The notes below the pieces were generated by a model. It had not been told where the DNA came from and searched no databases. It worked only from the letters and a program-made list of their open reading frames with translations. The position numbers and the translations under genes are program-made. Shown one piece after another: positions 16,823-24,793 of a stretch of DNA of 64,000 nt; position 1 is the first letter of the stretch; every line of letters starts with the position of its first letter. Origin of the DNA: Shimia sp. R10_1 (GTDB taxonomy: Bacteria; Pseudomonadota; Alphaproteobacteria; Rhodobacterales; Rhodobacteraceae); assembly GCF_017744095.1 (NCBI RefSeq), contig NZ_JAGHQX010000006.1, positions 248,001-312,000 of the forward strand, in the 5' to 3' direction.

Positions 16823-17625
16823 TGAGCGACGAGACCAAGAAGCCAAAGTCCCACGGCCGTCTGTCCATTTCCGCTTCGCTCAAGCCACGCGAGCTGATCA
16901 CCCACAATCCCCGCCTCGCCGGGGTCTGGACTGCGCGTATCATCACCCTCTTTCCCGATGCCTTCCCCGGCGTTCTGGGCGAAAGCCTGACCGGTAAGGC
17001 CCTCAAAGACGGCAAATGGCAGATCGAAACCACCAATCTGCGCGATTTTGGCCTGACCAAACACCGCAACGTGGATGACACTCCAGCCGGCGGCGGCGCG
17101 GGGATGGTGCTGCGCCCCGATGTGCTTGGCAATGCCATTGAACACACCATGCGCGGCGCGCGCGGCAACTGGCCGCTGGTCTATCTCTCCCCACGTGGTC
17201 GCCGCTTTGATCAACGCATGGCCCGCGCCTGGTCTGAGGCGGATGGCATCACCATGCTCTGTGGCCGCTTTGAGGGTGTGGATCAGCGGGTGCTCGATCA
17301 CTACAACATCATGGAAGTCAGTCTCGGCGATTTTGTTCTGACAGGCGGCGAGATTGCAGCGCAGGCGATGATTGACGCCACCGTGCGTCTGCTGCCGTCT
17401 GTGCTGGGCAATGCCGAAAGCATTGAAGAAGAAAGCCATTCCAACGGCCTTCTGGAACACCCGCAATACACCCGCCCTGCCGACTGGAAAGGCCGCACCA
17501 TCCCGGATGTTCTGATGTCAGGCCACCACGGCAATGTTGAAAAGTGGCGCCGCGAGATGGCAGAGCAGATCACCAAGGAGCGCCGCCCGGATATGTGGGC
17601 CGCTTTTGAGCAGCAAAAGAAGTGA
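16822..17625 (+). CDS. trmD: tRNA (guanine-37-N1)-methyltransferase TrmD
   Basis: TrmD methylates G37 next to the anticodon, preventing frameshifting. It is a knotted SPOUT enzyme. The normal start WTARIITLFPDAFPGVLGESLTGKAL appears at about residue 36; before it is an extra basic segment ([25 protein letters not shown]) that I recall from other Rhodobacterales TrmD proteins. The SAM knot residues are in LSPRGRRFDQ, MLCGRFEGVDQR and SLGDFVLTGGE, and the C-terminal domain has the HPQYTRPADWKGRTIPDVLMSGHHGNVEKWRRE signature. It is coupled to rimM. The 267 residues are a little longer than E. coli (255) because of the extension. Confidence 0.96.
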   Translation: MSDETKKPKSHGRLSISASLKPRELITHNPRLAGVWTARIITLFPDAFPGVLGESLTGKALKDGKWQIETTNLRDFGLTKHRNVDDTPAGGGAGMVLRPDVLGNAIEHTMRGARGNWPLVYLSPRGRRFDQRMARAWSEADGITMLCGRFEGVDQRVLDHYNIMEVSLGDFVLTGGEIAAQAMIDATVRLLPSVLGNAESIEEESHSNGLLEHPQYTRPADWKGRTIPDVLMSGHHGNVEKWRREMAEQITKERRPDMWAAFEQQKK

Positions 17626-17702
17626 GGGCACAAAACCTGCCACGTCGTCTGGTGAGGGTAGCAATACCTTGCGCAAATACCCTTCGCCGTGTTTTGCTCC
17701 CC

Positions 17703-17719
17703 GTATAGAAATTTCATAC
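17703..17719. promoter_or_regulatory. Palindrome just before the YegP-like gene
   Basis: A 17-base near-palindrome with arms GTAT and ATAC around GAAATTTC lies 14 bases before the ATG at 17733. It overlaps a possible -10 box, TATAGA. An operator or a leader hairpin is possible; no regulator is known. Confidence 0.3.
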
Positions 17720-17732
17720 AGGGACCAATGAT

Positions 17733-18065
17733 ATGGCCGCCAAATTTGAGCTCTACACCGACAAGTCCGGTGAATTTCGCTTCCGCCTGAAAGCCGGCAA
17801 CGGCGAAAACATTCTCGCCTCCGAAGGCTACAAACAAAAAGCCAGCTGCGAAAACGGCATTGAAAGCGTCAAGAAAAACGCAGGCGACGATGCGCGTTAT
17901 GAGCGCAAAGAAACCGCCGCGGGCAAATTCATGTTCAACCTCAAGGCCAGCAACGGCCAGGTGATCGGCACCTCTCAAAGCTACACAAGCGCCTCCGGCC
18001 GCGACAACGGCATCGACAGCGTCATGCGCAACGCACCAGATGCTGCGGTTGTAGAAGTCGAGTAA
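17733..18065 (+). CDS. DUF1508/YegP family protein
   Basis: A 110-residue protein made of two tandem YegP (UPF0339, DUF1508) repeats. Repeat 1 is KFELYTDKSGEFRFRLKAGNGENILASEGYKQKASCENGIESVKKNA; repeat 2 is RYERKETAAGKFMFNLKASNGQVIGTSQSYTSASGRDNGIDSVMRNA. Both end in the NGIxSVxxNA motif. The role of the family is not known; it is small, soluble and widespread. It starts 107 bases after trmD and probably has its own promoter near 17700. Confidence 0.92.
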   Translation: MAAKFELYTDKSGEFRFRLKAGNGENILASEGYKQKASCENGIESVKKNAGDDARYERKETAAGKFMFNLKASNGQVIGTSQSYTSASGRDNGIDSVMRNAPDAAVVEVE

Positions 18066-18129
18066 ATCGGCCAGAAGCAAACCTTCAAAAGCGCGCAAGG
18101 CTTTGCCACGCCAGCCAGAACAGACACCT

Positions 18130-18157
18130 CCTTGAACAGAGCATGCTTTGTTCAAGG
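18130..18157. promoter_or_regulatory. 28-base near-perfect palindrome before the hydrolase gene
   Basis: The arms CCTTGAACA and TGTTCAAGG surround a central palindrome AGCATGCT, with only one unpaired position on each side. It ends 17 bases before the hydrolase ATG at 18175. No T tract follows, so an operator or 5' leader hairpin is more likely than a terminator. Confidence 0.5.
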
Positions 18158-18174
18158 ACTACGACGGACTGGCC

Positions 18175-19122
18175 ATGACGTTTCTTCGCGCCCTTTTCCT
18201 GAACACTGCCGCCCTTTTCGCCCTAACCAGTACGGGTTGGGCAGAGACCATTTCAATTCCCGGCCCCGATGGCCCTCTTGAAGGCGAGTTGATCACTGTC
18301 GACAGTGCAGACAATATCATCATCGTGATACCGGGATCCGGCCCAATCGACCGCGATGGCAACATGCCTGCGTTCCAATCAAAAACCAATCTTTACAAAC
18401 AAATCGCCGAGGCGCTGGCGGCAGAAGGCATTGCTGCCCTGCGCGTGGACAAGCGTGGCTTCTTTGGCAGCGAAAAGGCCATAGCAGATCCAAACGACGT
18501 GACCATCGCAGCCTATGCAGAAGACATGGTCAAATGGGTTGGCCGCGCGCGCCAAGAAGCCCCCTGCGTCTGGCTGGCGGGCCACTCAGAAGGCGGGCTG
18601 GTTGCGCTTTATGCCGCCCAATCCGCACCCGAGGGACTGTGTGGTGTGATCCTCATGGCGGCAGCTGGGCGCCCGATTGGAGAGCTTCTGATAGAGCAGA
18701 TGGAGCGCAATCCCGCAAATGGCGCCATTCTAGAAGATGCCAAAGCAATCGTTGCCGATCTGGAACAGGGTCAATCCAGACAGCTGTCTGACATCCCTCC
18801 TGCCTTGCATGGCCTCTTCAACCCGAGTCTTCAAAGATACATGATGGATCTGTTCTCACATGACCCGCTTGCACTCGCGCACAACTGGTCCGGCCCAGCT
18901 CTCGTGCTACAGGGCGACCGCGACATTCAAGTGCAACCGCACGACGCGGACCTGCTGACAGAGGCATTGCCAACGGCAACGCGCGTCGATTTGTCAGGCG
19001 GAACCCATATCCTGAAACAAGACGTCGCTGGCAATCCTTTTGCCACCTACACCAATCCGGAACTGCCACTGCATGAAGATCTCGTGCCAACGATTGTCGA
19101 CTTCCTGAACACCCAGGACTGA
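18175..19122 (+). CDS. Secreted alpha/beta hydrolase
   Basis: A 315-residue hydrolase exported to the periplasm by the signal peptide MTFLRALFLNTAALFALTSTGWA. The fold is marked by GSGPIDRDGNMP (oxyanion region), ALRVDKRGFFGS, and the nucleophile elbow GHSEGG, giving a catalytic Ser near residue 140. A likely acid is in LQGDRDIQVQPHDADLL and the His in GGTHIL. Similar proteins act on esters or acyl peptides; the substrate here is unknown. I prefer this ATG to the one at 18148, which lies inside a palindrome and would hide the signal peptide. Confidence 0.83.
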   Translation: MTFLRALFLNTAALFALTSTGWAETISIPGPDGPLEGELITVDSADNIIIVIPGSGPIDRDGNMPAFQSKTNLYKQIAEALAAEGIAALRVDKRGFFGSEKAIADPNDVTIAAYAEDMVKWVGRARQEAPCVWLAGHSEGGLVALYAAQSAPEGLCGVILMAAAGRPIGELLIEQMERNPANGAILEDAKAIVADLEQGQSRQLSDIPPALHGLFNPSLQRYMMDLFSHDPLALAHNWSGPALVLQGDRDIQVQPHDADLLTEALPTATRVDLSGGTHILKQDVAGNPFATYTNPELPLHEDLVPTIVDFLNTQD

Positions 19123-19172
19123 GCGCCTACAATCGGCGCGCAAGGCCTAAGCAAACCCAAAAGCAGCAAAAA

Positions 19173-19206
19173 GTGTGGCCTGTGCATCCCACTGCACAGA
19201 CCACAC
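19173..19206 (-). terminator. Terminator after the SEL1 gene
   Basis: The arms GTGTGG and CCACAC enclose a second stem, CTGTGCA/TGCACAG. On the - strand the hairpin is followed by TTTTT. It lies 24 bases after the SEL1 gene stop. Confidence 0.75.
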
Positions 19207-19229
19207 CCTCCCTGGGAGAGAACAGGGAG

Positions 19230-20324
19230 TTACGCGCCCGGGGTCATCTCGGCCAGTTCCCCAACGATGACCTTGATAACTTTGGCGCGCAGTGGGCCAA
19301 GACGGCACTCCGCCTGAATGCCTGTGTCTTGGCAAAACTCCACCACAGTCCACATTGTCCGTGTGTTGAAAATCCCGGTGGTCGGTCCCACCGCATATCC
19401 CCGCCGCTTCAACTCTTCCTGAAGCACATGCACATAGGCATTTTTGTCGAGCCGAGACACAACATAGACCGCGCGATTGAAATCTGCGCCCGACGTCTGC
19501 GCGATGATCTCTTCTGCTGCGCCTCGAAACGCGCGCGGGTCATGTGTCGCATGAGCCAGCAACAGACCTTCTTCCGCCTTGGCGCGCATGCGCAAGCTCG
19601 GATGTGCAACCAATTCTGTCCGCAATGCGATCGACTGCGCGTCGGTCTGCTCTCGCCAGAGGCGCAAGAGCGCTTCTGCCGCTTTGCCGCCAGCTTTGGC
19701 CTGATCCTCTCGCGCAAAGGCGAGCATCTGCGCCGTCATAAGGTCGGCATCCACGTCAAACGACGCCCCTTTTTGCATCGCCGCCAAAACCACCTGCATC
19801 GCGGCCGTGTTGCCAGACTTGGCAAAATCTGTCAGTTGCGCTTGACCGAAAGCGGCATCAGAGGCGCTGCCGAATTTGCCCTGGTAGTGGTATGTTGCAC
19901 GCAGCACCTGCGCCTTCTCCAGCCCTGCCTCCGAAGCCTTATCCAACTGCGCAAGTGCCGCGTCTCCAGCGCCCTGCGCAGCGAGCAACTTGGCGTAGCT
20001 TGTGCGCGCGCTGTCGCGCCCCGCGTCAATCGCAGCCTCATACCATACCGCCGCCGCAGCAGGATCCGCCTCAACGCCGATACCTTTCAAGTAATAATAT
20101 GCCAGTCGGGCCTGCGCTCGGCTGTCGCCGTCTCTTGCCAGATCGGACATCAGCGCAAATGCGCCTGCGCTGTCCTGCGCAGCACCTGTGCCGAGCCGCA
20201 GGGCCTCCGCCTGCGCATACCGCTCCTTGTTTGAAAGCCCTCCCGTGGCCGAAGCGTAAGCCTCAGATACGGAAAAAGCAGCCAGTGCAGAAAAAGAGAG
20301 TGCAAACAGTGTTGAACGAACCAT
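19230..20324 (-). CDS. Exported SEL1/TPR-like repeat protein with a C-terminal peptidoglycan-binding-like segment
   Basis: A 364-residue secreted protein. The signal peptide is MVRSTLFALSFSALAAFSVSEAYA. The middle holds SEL1-type alpha-helical repeats (for example LARDGDSRAQARLAYYYLKGIGVEADPAAAAVWYEAAIDAG), roughly residues 35-220. The end, VLQEELKRRGYAVGPTTGIFNTRTMWTVVEFCQDTG, reads like a peptidoglycan-binding domain helix set. Similar proteins assemble periplasmic complexes or bind the cell wall. It is read leftward after the GH25 lipoprotein and may share its transcript; the two are separated by about 115 bases. Confidence 0.72.
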   Translation of the reverse strand: MVRSTLFALSFSALAAFSVSEAYASATGGLSNKERYAQAEALRLGTGAAQDSAGAFALMSDLARDGDSRAQARLAYYYLKGIGVEADPAAAAVWYEAAIDAGRDSARTSYAKLLAAQGAGDAALAQLDKASEAGLEKAQVLRATYHYQGKFGSASDAAFGQAQLTDFAKSGNTAAMQVVLAAMQKGASFDVDADLMTAQMLAFAREDQAKAGGKAAEALLRLWREQTDAQSIALRTELVAHPSLRMRAKAEEGLLLAHATHDPRAFRGAAEEIIAQTSGADFNRAVYVVSRLDKNAYVHVLQEELKRRGYAVGPTTGIFNTRTMWTVVEFCQDTGIQAECRLGPLRAKVIKVIVGELAEMTPGA

Positions 20325-20439
20325 CGTCGCCTCCTGAGTTGTGGGATATCCTCAGGAAACCGCGAAACGCGGCCCCGATCAGCTACGCCAAAGTATAGCG
20401 CGCCTCACAAACGGTCAGCCCACATCTCAAAGTTGCATG

Positions 20440-21255
20440 TCACGGCGTCTTCCATCGCACCCAGGCCTCCGGGCTGCCTCGGAACACGTTGAGATCCACT
20501 TCGCCTTCAATACCCGGCACGAGCCCCGTGCCGCTGTATTGCCAGAACGTCCAGCGCGCACCGGGGTAGGTCTTCTGCGGATGCGCAGCAACAGAGCGCA
20601 ACCAGAATTCCGTCCCTGCCAAAGCGCCGATCCCAGTGTCACGGTGAAAGTCCACGGTGGTATATATGATAGGTCGGCGCCCATAATGCGCCTCCAGCAT
20701 ATCAAGAAACTTGCGCGCCTCGCTGCGCACCGTGCGTCCATTAGGCCGCAGCCGGCAGGTCTTGGAATGCGGCGTCCACTCCATATCCAGCACATGCGGC
20801 AATGGCGCGCCACGTGGGACATTGCGGATGAACCAACGCGCCTGACTTTCCGCTGAGCGGCAGAAATAATAGTAGTGGTAGGCCCCCCAGGGCACACCAG
20901 CCGCCTGAGCACCGCGCCGGTGCGTGTCAAACATCGGATCCGCGACATCACCGCCTTCCGTCGCCTTCAGAAACGCAAAGCTCACGCCCGCACGCTGCGC
21001 CGCGCGCCAGTCCACGCTCTGCTGCCATCGCGACACATCAATACCATGCACCGGATGCCGCTGCGGCGGGCGCCTGTCCCAATCCACGGGATCTGCGTCA
21101 CCAAACCGGGGGAAAGTCCTCAGGCGAGCGGCCTCGGCTGACACAGCCGCACCATCTGACGACACACGCGCACGAATGGGGTCAGGCGCTTCATAAGGCG
21201 CGCGAGCGCAGCCCAGCAGAACAGCGGCCAATACCAAAAACCCAAACAAACGCAT
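20440..21255 (-). CDS. GH25-family lysozyme-like lipoprotein
   Basis: A 271-residue lipoprotein with the glycoside hydrolase 25 (Chalaropsis lysozyme) fold, which cuts the peptidoglycan glycan chain. The lipobox is in LVLAAVLLGCARA. The catalytic domain begins at VHGIDVSRWQQSVDW, continues with FAFLKATEGGDVADPMF, GAYHYYYF and the acid pair in VLDMEW, and ends with WTFWQYSGTG and EVDLNVFRG, all standard GH25 marks. GAGG lies 6 bases before the chosen ATG. The SEL1 protein next to it fits a cell-wall role. Confidence 0.9.
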   Translation of the reverse strand: MRLFGFLVLAAVLLGCARAPYEAPDPIRARVSSDGAAVSAEAARLRTFPRFGDADPVDWDRRPPQRHPVHGIDVSRWQQSVDWRAAQRAGVSFAFLKATEGGDVADPMFDTHRRGAQAAGVPWGAYHYYYFCRSAESQARWFIRNVPRGAPLPHVLDMEWTPHSKTCRLRPNGRTVRSEARKFLDMLEAHYGRRPIIYTTVDFHRDTGIGALAGTEFWLRSVAAHPQKTYPGARWTFWQYSGTGLVPGIEGEVDLNVFRGSPEAWVRWKTP

Positions 21256-21670
21256 CACTGCCTCACCACCCATGCCTCACCGCATTTATGCTGACACTTA
21301 ACCCCAGCTTCACCACCGCACACAAGCGCGATGACAAAACGTCCCGATCTATCGGCACACACCCGCAATTGGCCTTTGCAGCAAGGCCACCAGAAACATA
21401 AACAGCCACGTTCTCCCCTTGCGCCAATGCACAATATCCCCTAAGAACCGCCCGTCCACGACTCTTACATGAGTCGTTTGGGCGTGCTGTGCATTGTGCA
21501 ACCCTCTGCTTTCTTCGGCTTAGGCTACAGGCGCGGCGCAAAAGACAAGAAAAGACGACCTGACCCTCTGGCGGGCGCTGTGCAAATAGCGGACCCGGAA
21601 GAAGACCAAGAGTTCTGAGGTGCATCAAACCTTTGTGGATATAACCACAAGCATTATAGGAGATGATCCA
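21256..21670. other. 415-base gap between GH25 lipoprotein and rplS
   Basis: No gene is visible. The centre holds a nested inverted repeat (21426-21495). The last 40 bases contain the rplS ribosome binding site AGGAGATGA. The promoters of the divergent genes must lie here, but no match to sigma-70 boxes is strong enough to name. Confidence 0.5.
21426..21495. ncRNA. Candidate structured leader or small RNA before rplS
   Basis: Three nested pairs of arms line up: AATGCACA/TGTGCATT (21426-21433 with 21488-21495), CGCCC/GGGCG (21449-21453 with 21480-21484) and ACGACTC/GAGTCGT (21458-21464 with 21471-21477, loop TTACAT). Such nesting suggests RNA structure, though the strand is not known. It could be a leader that controls rplS. 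Confidence 0.35.
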
Positions 21671-22045
21671 ATGGATCTGATCGCACAGCTCGAAGCGGAG
21701 CAGATTGCTGCGCTGGGGAAAGAGATCCCCGATTTCAAAGCCGGTGACACCATCCGTGTTGGCTTTAAAGTGACCGAAGGTTCGCGCACCCGTGTGCAGA
21801 ACTACGAAGGCGTCTGCATCAGCCGCAAAAACGGCTCCGGCATCGCTGGCTCGTTCACTGTTCGCAAGATTTCCTTTGGCGAAGGCGTGGAACGTGTGTT
21901 CCCACTGTACTCCACCAACATCGACAGCATCACCGTTGTGCGTCGTGGTCGTGTACGTCGCGCCAAACTGTACTATCTGCGCGCACGTCGTGGTAAATCC
22001 GCACGTATCGCAGAAGACACCAACTACAAGCCCAAAAAAGCGTAA
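21671..22045 (+). CDS. rplS: 50S ribosomal protein L19
   Basis: L19 lies at the interface of the ribosomal subunits. The 124 residues match the family throughout: [57 protein letters not shown], then [52 protein letters not shown]. The start has AGGAGATGATCCA just before it; an in-frame ATG at 21620 is not needed. It is followed 11 bases later by rpmE. In other genomes it directly follows trmD; here four genes have been inserted. Confidence 0.97.
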   Translation: MDLIAQLEAEQIAALGKEIPDFKAGDTIRVGFKVTEGSRTRVQNYEGVCISRKNGSGIAGSFTVRKISFGEGVERVFPLYSTNIDSITVVRRGRVRRAKLYYLRARRGKSARIAEDTNYKPKKA

Positions 22046-22056
22046 GGAGTGGTCTC

Positions 22057-22278
22057 ATGAAAAAAGATACCCATCCCGATTACCACTTCATCGACGTGAA
22101 AATGACCGACGGCACCATCATCAAGATGCGTTCCACCTGGGGCAAAGAAGGCGACACCATGGCGCTGGACGTAGACCCATCCGTGCACCCAGCATGGAAC
22201 GGTGGCTCCACCCGTCTTATGGATGCCGGTGGCCGCGTGTCCAAATTCAAAAAGAAATACGAAGGTCTGGGCTTCTAA
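22057..22278 (+). CDS. rpmE: 50S ribosomal protein L31, zinc-free type
   Basis: This 73-residue protein is L31 ([50 protein letters not shown], then [11 protein letters not shown]). It has no cysteine at all, so it lacks the CxxC zinc site of the classical L31, as usual for alphaproteobacterial L31. AAGGAG lies upstream of the ATG. It forms an operon with rplS and ends in a strong terminator. Confidence 0.95.
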   Translation: MKKDTHPDYHFIDVKMTDGTIIKMRSTWGKEGDTMALDVDPSVHPAWNGGSTRLMDAGGRVSKFKKKYEGLGF

Positions 22279-22298
22279 GCTTGGCAACCAACGTTTCA

Positions 22299-22331
22299 GA
22301 AAACGCCGCCTCCCTCGGGGCGGCGTTTTTT
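22299..22331 (+). terminator. Terminator after rplS-rpmE
   Basis: The arms AAACGCCGCC and GGCGGCGTTT form a 10-bp stem with an 8-base loop and a run of six T. Confidence 0.92.
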
Positions 22332-22455
22332 GTTGGGCAACAGCCTGCCCCACAAGGCTGTGAACATCACCCCCTTGCTTTTACCCGCACGCCGCTCTAA
22401 AAGCCGCGCGCACCGGTCGCAGCCTACCCGGTACATCAAAACAAGGGTTACAAAA

Positions 22456-23160
22456 ATGAATACAACTGTTGTCTGCTCCGGCGGACTGGACTCCGTGTCT
22501 TTGGCTCACATCGTGGCAGCTGAAGGCAATCTCTCCCGACTCGTGTCTTTTGACTATGGCCAGCGCCACCGCAAAGAGCTCGACTCCGCTGCGGCCTGCG
22601 CAGACCGCCTCGGCGTGCCCCATCACATCATCGACCTGCGCGCGGTTGGCGCAGCCCTCACTGGCTCTGCCCTGACCGAAGCGGATGTGGACGTACCAGA
22701 TGGGCATTATGCTGAGGAAACCATGCGCATCACCGTGGTGCCCAACCGCAACGCCATCATGCTGACCATCGCCTATGGCATTGCCGCAGCCAATGGTGAC
22801 AGCCGCGTGGCCACCGCAGTTCACGGTGGCGATCACTTCATCTATCCCGATTGTCGCCCCGGCTTCACCGAAGCCTTTGACGCCATGCAGCAGGCCGCGC
22901 TGGAAGGCTATGCCGACGTGCGCCTGCACACCCCGTTTGTCCACCGCAGCAAAGCCGACATCGTCACCGATGGGGCCACCGCCAACACGCCTTTCGCGCT
23001 GACATGGTCCTGCTACAAAGGCGGCACGCATCACTGCGGCCGCTGCGGCACCTGCGTAGAACGGCGCGAGGCCTTTCACCTTGCCGGCGTCAGCGACCCC
23101 ACCACCTATGAGGATCCGGATTTCTGGCGCACCGCCGTGGCCGAGCGGGAGGCAAGCTGA
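22456..23160 (+). CDS. queC: 7-cyano-7-deazaguanine synthase QueC
   Basis: QueC turns carboxydeazaguanine into preQ0 using ATP and ammonia, in queuosine synthesis. The 234 residues start with the PP-loop SGGLDSVSLAH, followed by FDYGQRHRKEL, VPNRNAIMLTIAYGIAAANG and the zinc motif CYKGGTHHCGRCGTC (C-x7-C-x2-C-x2-C) near the C-terminus. The ATG at 22456 gives the normal family start. The stop overlaps the queD start as TGATG. I looked for a preQ1 riboswitch in the 125 bases before the gene and did not see one. Confidence 0.96.
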   Translation: MNTTVVCSGGLDSVSLAHIVAAEGNLSRLVSFDYGQRHRKELDSAAACADRLGVPHHIIDLRAVGAALTGSALTEADVDVPDGHYAEETMRITVVPNRNAIMLTIAYGIAAANGDSRVATAVHGGDHFIYPDCRPGFTEAFDAMQQAALEGYADVRLHTPFVHRSKADIVTDGATANTPFALTWSCYKGGTHHCGRCGTCVERREAFHLAGVSDPTTYEDPDFWRTAVAEREAS

Positions 23161-23513
23161 TGTTTCGCATCTCCAAAGAGTTTCACTTCTCAGCCTCCCA
23201 CCAGCTCGCCCATCTGCCAGCCGATCACCAATGCGCACGCCTGCATGGCCACAACTACATCGTCGTGGTTGAACTCGCCGGCGCAGACCTGAACACCGAC
23301 GGCTTTGTGCGGGATTATCACGAGCTCAAACCGCTCAAATCCTACATCGACGACCACTTCGATCACCGCCATCTGAACGATCTGCTCAACGTGCCCTCCA
23401 CGGCAGAAAACCTCGCCAAACATTTCTATGACTGGTGCAAATCCCGCTGGGACGAAGTCAGCATGGTGAAAGTCTCTGAAACCCCCAAAACATGGGCCGA
23501 GTATCGCCCATGA
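23160..23513 (+). CDS. queD: 6-carboxytetrahydropterin synthase QueD
   Basis: QueD makes 6-carboxytetrahydropterin from dihydroneopterin triphosphate, the step before QueE. The 117 residues have the zinc ligands His14, His29 and His31 (FSASHQL and LHGHNY) and the catalytic Cys25 (HQCARLHGH). The acidic segment [25 protein letters not shown] and [14 protein letters not shown] are typical, and ETPKTWAEY includes the family glutamate. It overlaps queC at its start and queE at its end, so the three are coupled. Confidence 0.95.
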   Translation: MFRISKEFHFSASHQLAHLPADHQCARLHGHNYIVVVELAGADLNTDGFVRDYHELKPLKSYIDDHFDHRHLNDLLNVPSTAENLAKHFYDWCKSRWDEVSMVKVSETPKTWAEYRP

Positions 23514-24217
23514 CCCTGCGCATAGCTGAGATTTTTGGCCCCACCATTCAAGGTGAGGGCGTGCTCATTGGTGCGCCCACGGTCTTTGTGCGCACCGGCG
23601 GATGTGACTATCGCTGCAGCTGGTGTGACAGTCTGCATGCCGTGGACAGCGCGCACCGCCACGACTGGCTCCCCATGGACGCAGAAGCCGTAATGACGGA
23701 AGTGCGTGCCTTGTCAGGCGACCGCCCGATCACCGTGTCTTTGTCCGGCGGCAACCCGGCCATTCATGACTTTGCCCCGCTGATCGCACTGGGCAAATCT
23801 GAGGGCTATACCTTCGCCTGCGAAACGCAGGGATCAATCGCCAAACCTTGGTTTGCAGCTCTTGATACGCTGGTCCTAAGCCCAAAACCGCCCTCCAGCG
23901 GCGAAGAGGTGGACTGGTCCGCCTTTGAGCGCTGCCTTGAGGCTGCCGGGACTCGCCCGGAAAGCGTCATGAAGATCGTGATCTTTGATGATGCGGATTT
24001 TGCGTGGGCACAAGCCGCCCATGCCCGCTTTCCCGATCTGCCCCTCTATCTGCAGCCGGGCAATCTGATGGTGGATCCTGACAAGCCTGTCGATCTCACC
24101 GAAACCACCGCCCGGCTGGAATGGCTGATCGACAAAGTGGTGGCGGCAGGCTGGTTCGCCCCGCGCGTGCTGCCACAGTTGCATGTCATGGTCTGGGGCA
24201 ACAAACGCGGCGTCTAA
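23510..24217 (+). CDS. queE: 7-carboxy-7-deazaguanine synthase QueE
   Basis: QueE is a radical SAM enzyme that contracts carboxytetrahydropterin to carboxydeazaguanine. The 235 residues show the N-terminal [13 protein letters not shown] and the iron-sulfur site C32-x3-C36-x2-C39 ([17 protein letters not shown]), followed by [17 protein letters not shown]. The ATG at 23510 overlaps the queD stop as ATGA. The position between queD and queF completes the route to preQ0. Confidence 0.95.
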   Translation: MTLRIAEIFGPTIQGEGVLIGAPTVFVRTGGCDYRCSWCDSLHAVDSAHRHDWLPMDAEAVMTEVRALSGDRPITVSLSGGNPAIHDFAPLIALGKSEGYTFACETQGSIAKPWFAALDTLVLSPKPPSSGEEVDWSAFERCLEAAGTRPESVMKIVIFDDADFAWAQAAHARFPDLPLYLQPGNLMVDPDKPVDLTETTARLEWLIDKVVAAGWFAPRVLPQLHVMVWGNKRGV

Positions 24218-24258
24218 AAACGCCCCTCGGGCCCATGGCCCATAGTTGGAGAACAAAG

Positions 24259-24723
24259 ATGAGCGAAGACATCTACAGCAACCTAAAACAACTCGGTGGC
24301 GCAACGGTTATGCCAACAAGCCCCGAAGAGGCTGAACTGGAACGTGTGGAAAACCCACAGGCCGATGTGGCCTATAACGTACGATTCACCGCGCCGGAAT
24401 TCACCTCCCTCTGCCCAATGACCGGCCAGCCCGATTTTGCCCATCTGGTGATCGACTATGTGCCCGGCAAATGGCTGGTGGAAAGCAAATCCCTGAAGCT
24501 TTTCCTCGGCTCCTTCCGCAACCACGGAGCGTTTCACGAAGATTGCACCGTCTCCATCGCCCGCCGTCTGGCCGATTTCCTAGAGCCACAATGGCTGCGC
24601 ATCGGCGGCTACTGGTATCCACGCGGCGGCATCCCGATTGATGTGTTCTGGCAAACCGGCGCCATGCCCGAAGGCGTCTGGATCCCCGATCAGGGCGTGC
24701 CGCCTTACCGCGGCCGCGGCTAA
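24259..24723 (+). CDS. queF: NADPH-dependent preQ0 reductase QueF
   Basis: QueF reduces the nitrile of preQ0 to the amine preQ1. This is the short, one-domain type of 154 residues. The catalytic Cys52 is in [13 protein letters not shown], and the family signature [21 protein letters not shown] follows from residue 75. [14 protein letters not shown] is also conserved. AGAACAAAG stands before the ATG; the frame is open further upstream but the family starts here. It closes the queCDEF group; the later steps (tgt, queA, queG) are not in the window. Confidence 0.96.
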   Translation: MSEDIYSNLKQLGGATVMPTSPEEAELERVENPQADVAYNVRFTAPEFTSLCPMTGQPDFAHLVIDYVPGKWLVESKSLKLFLGSFRNHGAFHEDCTVSIARRLADFLEPQWLRIGGYWYPRGGIPIDVFWQTGAMPEGVWIPDQGVPPYRGRG

Positions 24724-24733
24724 TTTTCAAAAC

Positions 24734-24766
24734 AAAAGCCCCCGTCACGCTGATGGGGGCTTTTCA
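24734..24766 (+). terminator. Terminator after queF
   Basis: The arms AAAAGCCCCC and GGGGGCTTTT form a 10-bp stem with an 11-base loop. The hairpin is almost symmetrical and could also serve the convergent DUF3179 gene. Confidence 0.88.
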
Positions 24767-24793
24767 TAAGGCAAATCTGCGTGTCACAAAGCG

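Noticed and set aside
21263..21628. 121-codon frame on the - strand before rplS
   Set aside because: No ribosome binding site, no family, unusual composition, and it covers the nested stem-loop.
22332..22455. preQ1 riboswitch before queC
   Set aside because: I looked for the preQ1 aptamer pattern and found no matching stem, C-rich loop and A-rich tail.
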